Positions 8,826 through 17,909 of a stretch of 64,000 nucleotides of DNA are shown in pieces. The notes beneath the pieces were generated by a model. The model was not told where the DNA came from. It was given only the letters and a program-made list of their open reading frames with translations, and did not search any database. How positions within the stretch are numbered: position 1 is the first letter of the stretch; every line of letters starts with the position of its first letter. This DNA is from RYN-111 sp963760125. GTDB taxonomy: Bacteria > Actinomycetota > Actinomycetes > Mycobacteriales > SCTD01. The position numbers and the translations under genes are program-made. The stretch is from the NCBI GenBank assembly GCA_963760125.1, contig CAVXBV010000014.1, positions 1-64,000 on the forward strand, given 5' to 3'.

Positions 8826-9973
8826 GTGCTGTACGCCGAGTTCTCGTGGACGTACGCCGTCGTGAGGTCGTTGGTGCGCACCGTGGCCGTCGCGTCGCCG
8901 GCGTGCAGGTCGAGGAGCACGTGCACCTCCCGGCCGTCGAACCGCACCAGCGCCGGGTCCTCGTGGGCCGCCCCGGCCTGGCACACTTGCACGCCGTTGA
9001 ACGTCACGTCGACCGCGAAGACGTCGAACGTGGCGGTGGTCGTGCCGATCGACGCCAGAACCCTTCCCCAGTTGGGATCCTCGCCGAAGACGGCGCACTT
9101 GAACAGGTTGGACCGGGCGATCGACCGGGCGACCTCGACGGCGTCGTCCTCGGTCAGGGCGTTGACGACCTCGAGGCTGATGTCGTGGGCCGATCCCTCG
9201 GCGTCGCGCAGCAGCTGGTCAGCGAGGTCCGCGCACAGCTGCCGAACGGCCTCGTCGAAGTCGTCGTCAGCCGGCGTGATCCCGGACGCCCCGGACGCCA
9301 TCAGCAGGACCGTGTCGTTGGTGGACTGACAGCCGTCGGAGTCGAGGCGGTCGAAGGTCGTGCGGGTCGCGGCCCGTAGGGCTCGGTCGCAGTCCTGCGC
9401 CGTGACCGCCGCATCCGTGGTCAGCACGACGAGCATGGTGGCCAGCGCGGGTGCGAGCATCCCTGCGCCCTTGGCCATGCCGCCCGCCGCCCAGCCGTCG
9501 CGGCGCACCAGCGCCTGCTTGCTGACGCTGTCGGTGGTCATGATGGCCGTGGCGGCGTCGGCCCCGCCTCGGTGGTCGAGCGCCGCGTGGGCCTCGCGCA
9601 CCCCGGCCAGCAGCCGCTCGCCGCTGAAGAGCGGGCCGATCAGACCGGTCGAGCAGACGACGACATCCCCTGCGGCGTCGTCGAGCAGCTCACCGACCAG
9701 CTCGGCGGTGGCATGCGTGACCTGGAAGCCGGCAGGGCCGGTGCCGCAGTTGGCACCGCCGGAGTTCAGCACCACCGCGCGGACCGCGCCGTCCTTGACG
9801 ACCTGTTCGCTCCACAGCACCGGGTTGGCCTTGAAGCGGTTGGAGGTGAACACGGCAGCGGCGGCCCGGGCCGGTCCGTCGTTGACGACGAGGGCGACGT
9901 CGCGCGCACCGCCGCTCTTGAGCCCGGCGGTCACCCCGGCCGCGCGGAAGCCCTGCGGCTCGGTGACGCTCAC
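8822..9973 (-). CDS. argJ: Glutamate N-acetyltransferase / ornithine acetyltransferase
   Basis: Recycles the acetyl group from acetylornithine to glutamate, so this is the cyclic arginine pathway. The 383-aa precursor should cleave itself into alpha and beta chains before the threonine of KGAGMLAPALATML (T179), the conserved nucleophile; the oxyanion-hole segment CSTGLIG is present. GTG at 9973 overlaps the argC stop by GTGA, which sets the start. Whether it is mono- or bifunctional cannot be seen; no argA is visible in the window. Confidence 0.96.
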   Translation of the reverse strand: MSVTEPQGFRAAGVTAGLKSGGARDVALVVNDGPARAAAAVFTSNRFKANPVLWSEQVVKDGAVRAVVLNSGGANCGTGPAGFQVTHATAELVGELLDDAAGDVVVCSTGLIGPLFSGERLLAGVREAHAALDHRGGADAATAIMTTDSVSKQALVRRDGWAAGGMAKGAGMLAPALATMLVVLTTDAAVTAQDCDRALRAATRTTFDRLDSDGCQSTNDTVLLMASGASGITPADDDFDEAVRQLCADLADQLLRDAEGSAHDISLEVVNALTEDDAVEVARSIARSNLFKCAVFGEDPNWGRVLASIGTTTATFDVFAVDVTFNGVQVCQAGAAHEDPALVRFDGREVHVLLDLHAGDATATVRTNDLTTAYVHENSAYST

Positions 9974-10974
9974 GGCGCGACCCCGCTCGCCGACAGGCCG
10001 GCGGTCTCGGACAACCCGAGCATGAGGTTGGCGTTCTGGAGCGCTTGACCCGCGGCGCCCTTGCCGAGGTTGTCGAGGGCGCTCACGACGAGGATCCGGC
10101 CGGAGTCGGTGTCGACGGTGGCCTGCAGCTGGCAGGCGTTGGAGCCCAGCGTCGCCGCCGTGTGCGGCCACCGGCCCGCAGGAAGGACGTGCACGAAGGG
10201 CTCCTGGTCGTAGGCGGCGTTGAGGAGGTCGCGGGGGTCGCGACCGTCGAGCGGCCTCGCCGTCACCGTCGCGAGGATCCCCCGCGGCATCGGCGCGAGG
10301 ACCGGGGTGAAGGACAGGCTCGTCGCGCCCGTCGCCTGCTTCACCTCGGGCACGTGCTGGTGCGCCCCCACCTTGTACGGCGACAGGTCTCCCATGATCT
10401 CCGTGCCGAGCAGGTGAGGCTTCGCCGCCCGCCCGGCGCCGCTGGCACCGGACGCGGCGACGACCACGACGTCGGCCGGGTCGGCGAGGCCGGCGGCGAG
10501 CAGCGGAGCCAGCGCGAGAATCATCGCCGCCGCGTAGCACCCGGTGCTGGCGACGCGGGTCGAGGCGGCGATGAGGTCGCGGGCCCCGGGGAGCTCGGGC
10601 AGGCCGTACGTCCAGGTGCCGGCGTGCTCTCCGCCGTACCACCGCTCCCAGGCGAGCGGGTCCTGCAGCCGGTGGTCGGCGCCGAGGTCGACGACGCGGG
10701 TGTCGGTCGGGAGCTCGACCGCGAGGGCGGCCGACTGCCCGTGCGGCAGGGCCAGGAACACGACGTCGGCGCCGGTCAGCGCCTGCGCCGTCGTCGCCTC
10801 GAAGACCCGGTCGCGCAGCTGTGGCAGGTGGGGGTGCGTGTCGGTGACGGGCTGCCCGGCACTCGTTCCGGCGCACAGTGCGCCCAGCTCGAGCTCCGGG
10901 TGCGCGAGCAGCAGCCGGAGCAGCTCACCTCCGGCGTACCCGCTCGCCCCAGCGACAGCGGCGGTCAGTCCCAT
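9970..10974 (-). CDS. argC: N-acetyl-gamma-glutamyl-phosphate reductase
   Basis: First gene of the arginine operon; NADPH-dependent reduction of acetylglutamyl phosphate to the semialdehyde. The 334-aa protein has the nucleotide-binding GASGYAGGELLRLL near the N-terminus, the catalytic cysteine in ASTGCYAAA (C146) and the later GAHQHVPEV segment with a conserved histidine. The ATG at 10974 has no ribosome-binding site, but a -10-like TATGGT ends exactly 6 nt upstream, so the mRNA is probably leaderless. An ARG-box palindrome overlies the -35 area. Confidence 0.97.
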   Translation of the reverse strand: MGLTAAVAGASGYAGGELLRLLLAHPELELGALCAGTSAGQPVTDTHPHLPQLRDRVFEATTAQALTGADVVFLALPHGQSAALAVELPTDTRVVDLGADHRLQDPLAWERWYGGEHAGTWTYGLPELPGARDLIAASTRVASTGCYAAAMILALAPLLAAGLADPADVVVVAASGASGAGRAAKPHLLGTEIMGDLSPYKVGAHQHVPEVKQATGATSLSFTPVLAPMPRGILATVTARPLDGRDPRDLLNAAYDQEPFVHVLPAGRWPHTAATLGSNACQLQATVDTDSGRILVVSALDNLGKGAAGQALQNANLMLGLSETAGLSASGVAP

Positions 10975-10980
10975 GCACAG

Positions 10981-11009
10981 ACCATACAGGACTCTGCATG
11001 GCTATGCAG
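10981..11009 (-). promoter_or_regulatory. argC promoter, probably leaderless, with ARG box
   Basis: On the minus strand a -10 hexamer TATGGT (10981-10986) lies 6 nt before the argC ATG, so transcription should start at or next to the start codon. The perfect palindrome CTGCAT-(4 nt)-ATGCAG (10994-11009) matches the form of an ArgR operator and would cover about -20 to -35, blocking RNA polymerase. A weaker TGTAT...GTGCAT pair between the palindrome and the ATG could be a second half-operator. The -35 itself is poor. ArgR binding is inferred from context. Confidence 0.7.
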
Positions 11010-11017
11010 ACGGGGGG

Positions 11018-13495
11018 TCAGGCCGGCTTCACCTGGTAGTTGCCGCCGGCCAGGGTCCCGCCGTCGTCGAGCCGCCACGACGACCCGTCCTTGGTGACCA
11101 CGAGGCGCACGGTGTCGGACGAACCCGGCTCGCCGTTGTCCACGATCGTCAGGGTGTAGCGGTACCCGGCGGTGCCGTTGACGGACGCGGCGCCCGTGAC
11201 CGTGGCCTTCGCCCCGTCGAGGACCAGGTGGCGGACCCCGTCCCCCGTCACCTTGGTACCGAGCTTGTCGTCGTAGGTCAGGTCGCCGCTGATCGCGGAC
11301 GAGCCGGCGGCCTTCTCGGCGCTCGCCGCGAGGTGGTGCTTGGCGCCGCCCACGTTCCAGAAGCCGCCGCCGCTCACCTTGCCGTTGGAGTCCGGGGGCG
11401 CCGCCGTGCACCCGATGAGGCACGGCAGGACCGGCAGGACCACACCGAGCCAGGTCACGGTCGTCGACCCGCTGACACCGGCGCTCGTCGCCGTGGCTGT
11501 CTGGGTCCCGGGCGCGCCCGACAGGGCGGTGGCGCGCACCCGGCCGTAGGTGTCGGTGACCGTGGTGGCGCGGTCGACCGTCCCGACGCCGACGCTGGTC
11601 CAGCTCACGACGGCGTTCGGGACGGGGATGCCGGCAGCGCTGGTGACGGTCGCCGTCAGGGTCACGGGCTGGCCGGTGAGGGACGCCGGCGCGGACGCGG
11701 TCAGTGCCACCTGGGACGGTCCCGGGCGCACCGGGAGGACGGTGCCGGGCGGGTAGGTCACGGACCACAGCCCACGCACCGCCTCAGCGGTGGTCGCCAG
11801 GCCCGCCTTGGCGACCGCCGTCCAGCGACCGACGACCGGGTTCACCACCGACAACCGCTCGTTGGGAGCCGAGGTGCAGAAGGAGCTGTAGCCGTTGGGC
11901 TGGGTGGTGGGGTCGCAGGACAGGAACGTGCTCTTGAACAGGCTGCCATCCGGCCGGAACAGGTCCAGGTCCACGTCGGTGTTGGTGGCGACCACCTTCT
12001 CCGGACCCCAGTCGATCATCACGTCCAGGCCCTGGGCGCCGGGGAGCACGTCGTACGTCGTGGTCACCGTGCCGGTGGAGAGGAACGCGCCGGCACCGAC
12101 CGTGCCGGCGAAGGTCACGACGTCGGTGGCGACCCCGCTGTCGTAGGTCTGCGTCTGGGTTCCCGCAGCCGCTGCCTGCACCGCGGCGAAGGCGTTCGCG
12201 TAGCCGGCGCCGACGGAGTACTGCTGGTAGCCGACCATCGGGGTCGCGGTGTTCTGCAGGACGTTGCGCACCTCGAGGGGGGTCAACCACCGGCCCCGGG
12301 AGGTCTGGGCCGCCTGCTGCATCAGCGCCACGACGCCGGCCACGTGCGGGGACGCCATCGAGGTGCCGGAGGAGGCGACGTAGGACGTGGCGTCGTCGCC
12401 CTGCGCCGCATCGGGGTCGGTGCCCTGCGGGTCGCCGGCGCCGGCGGCGACCATCGTGAAGCCGGTGCGCGCGCGCACGGACGTGATGACGTCACCGGGG
12501 GCGGTGACGGTCGGGTGCAGCTGCGGGTGGCCGGGGACGCCTTTGCTGGAGAAGAACGCCTGCTGGCCGTTCTTCAGGCCCCCACCGACCGAGATCGCGT
12601 GCGGGTTGGCGCTGAACATGTTGAGGCTGTCGGTGCGGGTGCCGTCGTTGCCGGCGCCGAAGGTCACCGAGACTCCGGCGTTCCAGGCGGCGTCGATGGC
12701 CAGGTTGACCGGGTCGCCCGGGTCGTACGGCGTGAACGCGCCGGGTCCCCAGCTGTTGTTGATGACCTTCAGGTTGTACTGGACCCGGTGGGCGAGCGCG
12801 TGGTCGAAGGCGCCGAGGACGTTGACCGCCTCGACGACCTCGCCGGTGCCGTACCCGACGAGGTGGGCTCCCCAGGCGACGCCGCGGTACTTCTCCGGGT
12901 CGACGCCCGCCGTACCCCAGCCGGCGGCGATGCCCGCGACGTGCGAGCCGTGCCCGGACGTGGAGTCGGTGCTGATCTGGTCCTCGAGGTAGACGACGGG
13001 GTCGGCGACGACGTCCTGCCGTCCCAGCACCTTGACGTTCTGGACCAGCTTGACGGGGGTGCCGTTGCAGAACGCGGCCGCGGCGCACAGGTCGGGGTGG
13101 CTGCCGTCGACACCGGCGTCGATCACCGCGATGCCCACGCCGGCGCCGTTGGCACCGAGGTCGCTCCAGACGCGCGCCGCGCCGGTCGCCCGGGTCGCGG
13201 TGTCGGACAGGAAGCGGTAGCGGGTGTTGGGGTAGACCCCCCGCACGCCGGGCAGCGCCCGCAGCAGCGCGGCGGCACTCACCGGCGCGACCACCACCGC
13301 CGCCGGCACCTCGGTGAACCCGTGCACGGCGTCCGACACCCCGCGCAGGACGTCGACCTGATGCGTCGACGGCGGGGCGCCGTAGGTGACGATCCAGCTC
13401 GTGAGCGCGGGGGCCGCGGCCTGAGCCGGTAGCGCGAGGGTGCCCGCGAGCAGGAAGGCCATCAGGGTGACGAAGGTGCGACGCAGCGTGAGCAT
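11018..13495 (-). CDS. Secreted subtilisin-family serine protease (S8)
   Basis: Exported protease of about 825 aa. A signal peptide (RRTFVTLMAFLLAGTLALPAQA) is followed by a short inhibitor-like propeptide and the S8 domain with catalytic Asp in VIDAGVDGSHPD (about 126), His in SGHGSHVAG (about 182), the oxyanion Asn in GAGNDG and Ser in SSGTSMASPHVAG (about 379). Downstream come a P-domain-like beta region, a bacterial Ig-like repeat (ASLTGQPVTLTATVTSAAGIPVPNA) and a C-terminal beta domain beginning GKVSGGGFWNVGG that I recognise only loosely as a type seen in actinobacterial exoproteins. The ATG at 13495 best fits the signal peptide; the frame is open 8 codons further. It ends 43 nt before argC, so it probably uses its own terminator. 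Confidence 0.92.
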   Translation of the reverse strand: MLTLRRTFVTLMAFLLAGTLALPAQAAAPALTSWIVTYGAPPSTHQVDVLRGVSDAVHGFTEVPAAVVVAPVSAAALLRALPGVRGVYPNTRYRFLSDTATRATGAARVWSDLGANGAGVGIAVIDAGVDGSHPDLCAAAAFCNGTPVKLVQNVKVLGRQDVVADPVVYLEDQISTDSTSGHGSHVAGIAAGWGTAGVDPEKYRGVAWGAHLVGYGTGEVVEAVNVLGAFDHALAHRVQYNLKVINNSWGPGAFTPYDPGDPVNLAIDAAWNAGVSVTFGAGNDGTRTDSLNMFSANPHAISVGGGLKNGQQAFFSSKGVPGHPQLHPTVTAPGDVITSVRARTGFTMVAAGAGDPQGTDPDAAQGDDATSYVASSGTSMASPHVAGVVALMQQAAQTSRGRWLTPLEVRNVLQNTATPMVGYQQYSVGAGYANAFAAVQAAAAGTQTQTYDSGVATDVVTFAGTVGAGAFLSTGTVTTTYDVLPGAQGLDVMIDWGPEKVVATNTDVDLDLFRPDGSLFKSTFLSCDPTTQPNGYSSFCTSAPNERLSVVNPVVGRWTAVAKAGLATTAEAVRGLWSVTYPPGTVLPVRPGPSQVALTASAPASLTGQPVTLTATVTSAAGIPVPNAVVSWTSVGVGTVDRATTVTDTYGRVRATALSGAPGTQTATATSAGVSGSTTVTWLGVVLPVLPCLIGCTAAPPDSNGKVSGGGFWNVGGAKHHLAASAEKAAGSSAISGDLTYDDKLGTKVTGDGVRHLVLDGAKATVTGAASVNGTAGYRYTLTIVDNGEPGSSDTVRLVVTKDGSSWRLDDGGTLAGGNYQVKPA

Positions 13496-13530
13496 GCTGC
13501 CCACCCTCCCGGCCACCATCCGGGACGACC

Positions 13531-13548
13531 ATGGCCCGTTCGGGCCAT
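13531..13548. repeat. 18-bp palindrome in protease upstream region
   Basis: ATGGCCCG-TT-CGGGCCAT is a perfect inverted repeat (8-bp arms) located 36 bp upstream of the protease ATG and about 50 bp downstream of the frameshifted SDR. It could be an operator for the protease or the stem of a terminator for the SDR/pheST unit; no T-run follows, so an operator is slightly more likely. Nothing else is seen in this 104-bp gap. Confidence 0.4.
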
Positions 13549-13599
13549 TGACCCTGCGTGACCGGAGGATGTCCGGGTCCGTCCGGGTAGTCCTGTCCG

Positions 13600-14329
13600 T
13601 CAGTCGCGGTAAGGCACCAGACGCAGCGTGCCCTGGTCGCCGTCGGCGGTCGTCGCCGTCGTCGTGACGTGCACGAACCGACCGTGGAAGGCGTCGAGCT
13701 CACCCGTGCCGACACGCCGCACCAGGTCCACGAACGGCGCGACGTCCCGCCGCGGTGCGTCGCGGAACTCGGGGTGCGCCCGGAGGAACCCCTCCGGGAA
13801 GGCGTCGGTCATGTCGGTCCGCACCAGCCCGGGGCTGGCGGTGAGCAGCGTGACGCCAGTGCCCTCGAGCTCGAGGGCGACGCCCTCGGCCAGGCGCTCG
13901 ACCGCGGTCTTGCTGACGCTGTAGGCGCTCGCGCCGTCCACCGGCTCCTGACCGAAGCCACTTCCGACCACGACCAACCGGCCACTCCCGCGCGCGACCA
14001 TGCGCGGGAGCAGTGCGTGCAGGAACAGCGCCACGCCGCGCAGGTTGACCTCGACATCGCGCCACCACGGCCGCCGGGTCGGTCTCCCAGAACCGGCCGC
14101 CGGTGGAGAAGGCGCCTGCGTTGAGCACCGCGAGGTCGGGCAGGTCCGCGACGGCCCGCGCGACGGCCGCCGGATCGGTCGTGTCGCCCGGGATGGCGAT
14201 CGCTCCCTGGACGTCCGCGAGCGCCGCCTCGTCACGGCCGGTGATGCCGACCTGCCAGCCGTCAGCGATCAGGGCCTCGGCCACGGCACGGCCGATGCCA
14301 CGGCTGCCACCGGTGATCAGCGCTCTCAT
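13600..14329 (-). pseudogene. SDR family oxidoreductase, frameshifted
   Basis: Short-chain dehydrogenase read in two frames. The N-terminal part starts at ATG 14329 (ATGA overlap with the pheT stop) and carries TGGSRGIGRAVAEALI, LNAGAF and GGRFWETDPAA. The C-terminal part continues in another frame from WRDVEVNLRG with the YSVSK catalytic motif. The shift lies near 14060-14066, where GTGGTGG probably replaces GTGTGG (one extra base); the whole span is 3n+1. Corrected length is about 242 aa, a normal SDR. Given similar +1 lesions in essential genes of this window, a sequencing error is as likely as a true pseudogene. Substrate unknown. Confidence 0.75.
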
Positions 14330-16755
14330 GCGCCCCTCAGCACGGCTCCGTGGGCCTCGGCGGCAGCAGCGACGGCAGCGTCCCGGGCAGCGAGCACCTC
14401 GTCGTCGACCAGCGTCCGGTCCGGGGCGCGGAAGCGCAGCGAGTAGGCCAGCGAGCGGCGTCCCTCCCCCACCTGCGGTCCGGTGAAGACGTCGAACAGC
14501 GCGACCTGCTCGAGCAGCGGCCCGGCGTGCTCGCGCAGCGTCGCCTCGACGTCGCCGGCGAGGACGGTGTCGTTGATGACGAGCGCCACGTCCACCGAGC
14601 TGGGCGGGTACGGCGACAGCGTCGGTGCCGACGACCGGTCCGTGCGCGACCGCGGCAGCGACCAGCGCATCGAGGTCGATCTCCGCGACCACCGTGCGGC
14701 GGGCAGGCCGAGGGCGCCGAGGACCCGCGGGTGCAGCTCCCCCGCCGTACCGACCTCGCGGCCGTCCAGGAGCACGCGGGCGCAGCGGCCCGGGTGGTAC
14801 GGCGCGACCTGGCCGCGGGCGACGGTCAACGTCACGCCCAGCGCACGACCCAGGGCGAGGAGCACCTCGACGGCGTGCCCGACCTCGACCGGCGCACCGA
14901 GCCGACGCCCGGCGAGGGCGAGGGCGGCGTGCCGGGGCTGCGCGGGCAGCGCCGCGTCCAGGGCCGCGAGCTGCTCGTCGGTGGGTCGCTGGCTGACCTT
15001 GGGGACCTCGGGCACGGGGGTGCCGGTGCCGCGGAACACCGAGCCGGTCTCGAAGACGGCGACGTCGAGCAGGCCGCGGCCCACGTTGCGCTGGAGCGCC
15101 GCGAGCAGGCCGGGCAGCAGGCTGGGGCGCAGCAGGCCCTCCTGCTCCGACAGCGGGTTGAGCAGCGCGGGCGGCGCGTGGCCGGTCAGGCCGAGGGCGT
15201 CGACCGTCGCCGCGGCGACGAACGGCGGGGTGACCACCTCGACCAGCCCGGCGGCGGCGAGGGCACGGCTCGCGGTGCGGCGCACCCGCTGGCCCTCGGT
15301 CAGCCCTCGACCGGCCGGTGCGGTCGGGAGCAGCACGGGCACGGTGTCGTAGCCCTCGAGGCGGACGACCTCCTCGACCAGCTCAGCAGCTCCGGTCAGG
15401 TCCGGTCGCCACGGGGGCGGGCTGACGAGCAGCAGGTCACCGGCGACCTCGACCTCGCAGCCGACGTCGACGAGCCGACCGACGACGACCTCAGGGTCGT
15501 AGGGGCGGCCGGCGACCTGGCCCGGCTTGCCGACGGGGAGCCGCAGCACCGGCCGGCGGGCGCGCGCGTCGGTGTCGGTGACAGGACCGGGGGTCGCTCC
15601 GCCGAGCGCGCACAGCAGGGTGACGATCGCGTCCGCCGCGGCGGGCGCGAGGTCGGTGTCGACGCCCCGCTCGAAGCGCTTGCTCGCCTCGCTCGGCAGG
15701 CGGTGCCGGCGGGCGGTGCGGGTGACCGAGGTGGGGTCGAAGTGCGCCGCCTCCACGAGGATCGACGTCGTGGTCGCGGAGATCTCCGTCGCGGCACCAC
15801 CCATCACGCCGGCCAGGCCGATGGGTCCGGAGTCGTCGGTGATGAGCAGGTCGCCGGGGTGCAGCGCCCGGTCCTGGCCGTCGAGGGTGGTGAGCCGCTC
15901 GCCGGCGCGGGCGCGACGGACGACGACCGGACCCGTGAGGGTGTCGAGGTCGTAGGCGTGCGTCGGCTGGCCGAGGTCCAGCATCACGTGGTTGGTGACG
16001 TCGACGGCCAGGGAGATCGGCCGCATGCCGGCGAGCACCAGCCGGCGCTGCAGCCACGCCGGCGACGCCGCCGCGGGGTCGAACCCGGTGAGCACGCGCG
16101 CGACGAACCGGTCGCAGCCGGCGTCGTCGAGGCGCACCTCGTAGCCGCCGTCGGTCGCCGCGGGGCTCGCCGCCAGGCCCTTGTCCTGCAGCGCCAGGCC
16201 GAAGGCGGTGGCGACCTCGCGCGCGACGCCGCGGATCGACAGGGTGTAGCCGCGGTCCGGGGTGATGGCGATGTCGAGCACGGCATCCTTCAGCCGCAGG
16301 TGCTCGACCACGTCGACGCCGAGGTCTCCGTCGGCCAGCACGAGGATGCCGTCGCTGCTGTCCGCCAGGCCGAGCTCGGCCTCGCTGCAGATCATCCCGT
16401 CGGAGGTCCGGCCGTACGTCTGCCGCGTGGCGATCTCGAAGCCGCCGGGCAGCGAGGCCCCGGGCAGCGCGAACGGCACCAGGTCACCGGCGGCGAAGTT
16501 CTGGGCGCCGCAGACGACCTCGTGCACCGCGGTGCCGACGTCGACGTGGCAGTGGCGGATCGTCTTCTTCGGCAGGAACTCGGTGAGCTCCTCGATGTCG
16601 AGGACCCGCCCGACGACGACGCCCGTGACGTCGTCGCCGTACCGGTGGACCTGCTCGACCTCGAGGCCGGCACGGATCAGCGCGGTGGCCACCTCGTCCG
16701 GCCCGGCGGTGAGGTCGGGGACCCAGTCCTGCAGCCAGGACATCGGGACGCGCAT
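14326..16755 (-). CDS. pheT: Phenylalanyl-tRNA synthetase beta subunit
   Basis: Beta subunit of the alpha2-beta2 enzyme that charges tRNA-Phe. The 809 aa include the N-terminal EMAP/OB-fold tRNA-binding domain (VVVGRVLDIEEL, VCGAQNFAAGDLVPFALPGA), the B3/B4 editing domain, B5, the catalytic-like core and the C-terminal anticodon-recognition domain starting SPYPPSSVDVALVI. Residues about 684-708 (14632-14706) are read in the wrong frame: the neighbouring frame gives the expected AEIDLDALVAAAV. A one-base deletion near 14705 (GCCGC for GCCCGC) and a compensating insertion near 14632 explain this. ATG lies one base after the pheS stop. Confidence 0.95.
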   Translation of the reverse strand: MRVPMSWLQDWVPDLTAGPDEVATALIRAGLEVEQVHRYGDDVTGVVVGRVLDIEELTEFLPKKTIRHCHVDVGTAVHEVVCGAQNFAAGDLVPFALPGASLPGGFEIATRQTYGRTSDGMICSEAELGLADSSDGILVLADGDLGVDVVEHLRLKDAVLDIAITPDRGYTLSIRGVAREVATAFGLALQDKGLAASPAATDGGYEVRLDDAGCDRFVARVLTGFDPAAASPAWLQRRLVLAGMRPISLAVDVTNHVMLDLGQPTHAYDLDTLTGPVVVRRARAGERLTTLDGQDRALHPGDLLITDDSGPIGLAGVMGGAATEISATTTSILVEAAHFDPTSVTRTARRHRLPSEASKRFERGVDTDLAPAAADAIVTLLCALGGATPGPVTDTDARARRPVLRLPVGKPGQVAGRPYDPEVVVGRLVDVGCEVEVAGDLLLVSPPPWRPDLTGAAELVEEVVRLEGYDTVPVLLPTAPAGRGLTEGQRVRRTASRALAAAGLVEVVTPPFVAAATVDALGLTGHAPPALLNPLSEQEGLLRPSLLPGLLAALQRNVGRGLLDVAVFETGSVFRGTGTPVPEVPKVSQRPTDEQLAALDAALPAQPRHAALALAGRRLGAPVEVGHAVEVLLALGRALGVTLTVARGQVAPYHPGRCARVLLDGREVGTAGELHPRVLGALGLPAARWSRRSTSMRWSLPRSRTDRSSAPTLSPYPPSSVDVALVINDTVLAGDVEATLREHAGPLLEQVALFDVFTGPQVGEGRRSLAYSLRFRAPDRTLVDDEVLAARDAAVAAAAEAHGAVLRGA

Positions 16756-16756
16756 C

Positions 16757-17846
16757 TCAGGCCTCCGTGCCGAACGCGAGGGTGAACCGCTGGTCGCCCT
16801 CGTAGAGGTCGCGGATGTCGGTGATGCCGTGCCGGAACATCAGGGTGCGGTCCAGGCCCATGCCGAAGGCGAAGCCGGAGTAGCGCTCGGGGTCGACACC
16901 GCACGCGACGAGCACCGCGGGGTTGACCATGCCGCAGCCACCGATCTCGATCCAGCCCTCGGACGAGCAGACCCGGCACGGCTCCCCCGAGCCGAGGCAG
17001 GCGAAGCACTGGATGTCGAGCTCGGCGCTCGGCTCGGTGAACGGGAAGTACGACGGCCGCAGCCGGCTCGCCAGGGCGCTGCCGAACATCGCCGCGGCGT
17101 ACGCCTCGAGGGTGCCGCGCAGGTGCGCCATCGTGATGCCCTCGTCGACGCACAGCCCCTCGACCTGGCCGAAGACCGGGGAGTGCGTGGCGTCGAGGGC
17201 GTCGTTGCGGAACACCCGCCCCGGGGCGACGACGTAGCAGGGAAGACCGCGCGCCAGCAGCGAGCGGATCTGCACCGGGCTGGTCTGCGTGCGCAGCACG
17301 ACCCCGCTGCCCTCGGGCGCGAGCCACAGGGTGTCCTGCATCTCGCGCGCCGGGTGGTCGGCGGGCATGTTCAGGGCGTCGAAGTTGAACCACTCGTGCT
17401 CGACCTCGGGACCCTCGGCGACCTCCCAGCCCATGGCCACGAAGACGTCGGCGATGCGCTCCTGGACGGTGGTCAGCGGGTGCCGCGCGCCGACCGGGAC
17501 GACCCCGGGAACCAGGGAGACGTCGACGCGCTCGTCCACCAGCACCCGTGCGTCGCGCTCGTCCTCCAGCACGGCCCTGCCGGGCCTCGAGGGCCTCGGT
17601 GAGCGCCGTACGCACGGCGTTGACGCGCTTGCCGGCCTCGCCCTTGGCGGCCGGCGGCAGCGGGCCGATCTCGCGGTTCGCCAGGTTGACGTGCGCGGAA
17701 CCACCCAGGTGGGCGGTCTTGGCGGCGGCCAGCTCGTCCAGGGAGGCGGCGTTTGCGAACGCGCTCAGGCCGCTGGCCTGCGCGGCCGCGAGGGCCTCCG
17801 GGGACAGCAGGCTGACCTGCTTCGGGTCGTAGTCAGGCGCGGACAA
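16757..17846 (-). CDS. pheS: Phenylalanyl-tRNA synthetase alpha subunit (frameshift in sequence)
   Basis: Catalytic class II subunit pairing with PheT. The N-terminal coiled coil starts at ATG 17846 (SAPDYDPKQVSLL...) and stays in frame to EALEARQ. The rest (AVLEDERDAR onward, HPLTTVQERIADVFVAMGW, class II motif 2 GRVFRNDALDATHSPVF, motif 3 GFAFGMGLDRTLMF) is one frame away. The shift maps to the CCC run at 17575-17577 (GGGCC where GGCC would restore the frame), and the span is 3n+1. Corrected length is about 362 aa. PheS is essential, so an intact gene with a consensus error is the likeliest reading. Confidence 0.93.
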
Positions 17847-17909
17847 CGTGGGTGCTCCAGTTCGAGGGGTACGGCGGGTGAGTCTGCCAGGGCGCCCGCC
17901 GGAGCATCC

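Noticed and set aside
17540..17610. Programmed ribosomal frameshift in pheS
   Set aside because: No heptameric slippery sequence or clear downstream pseudoknot, and the same +1 type of lesion recurs in unrelated genes, which points to sequencing error.
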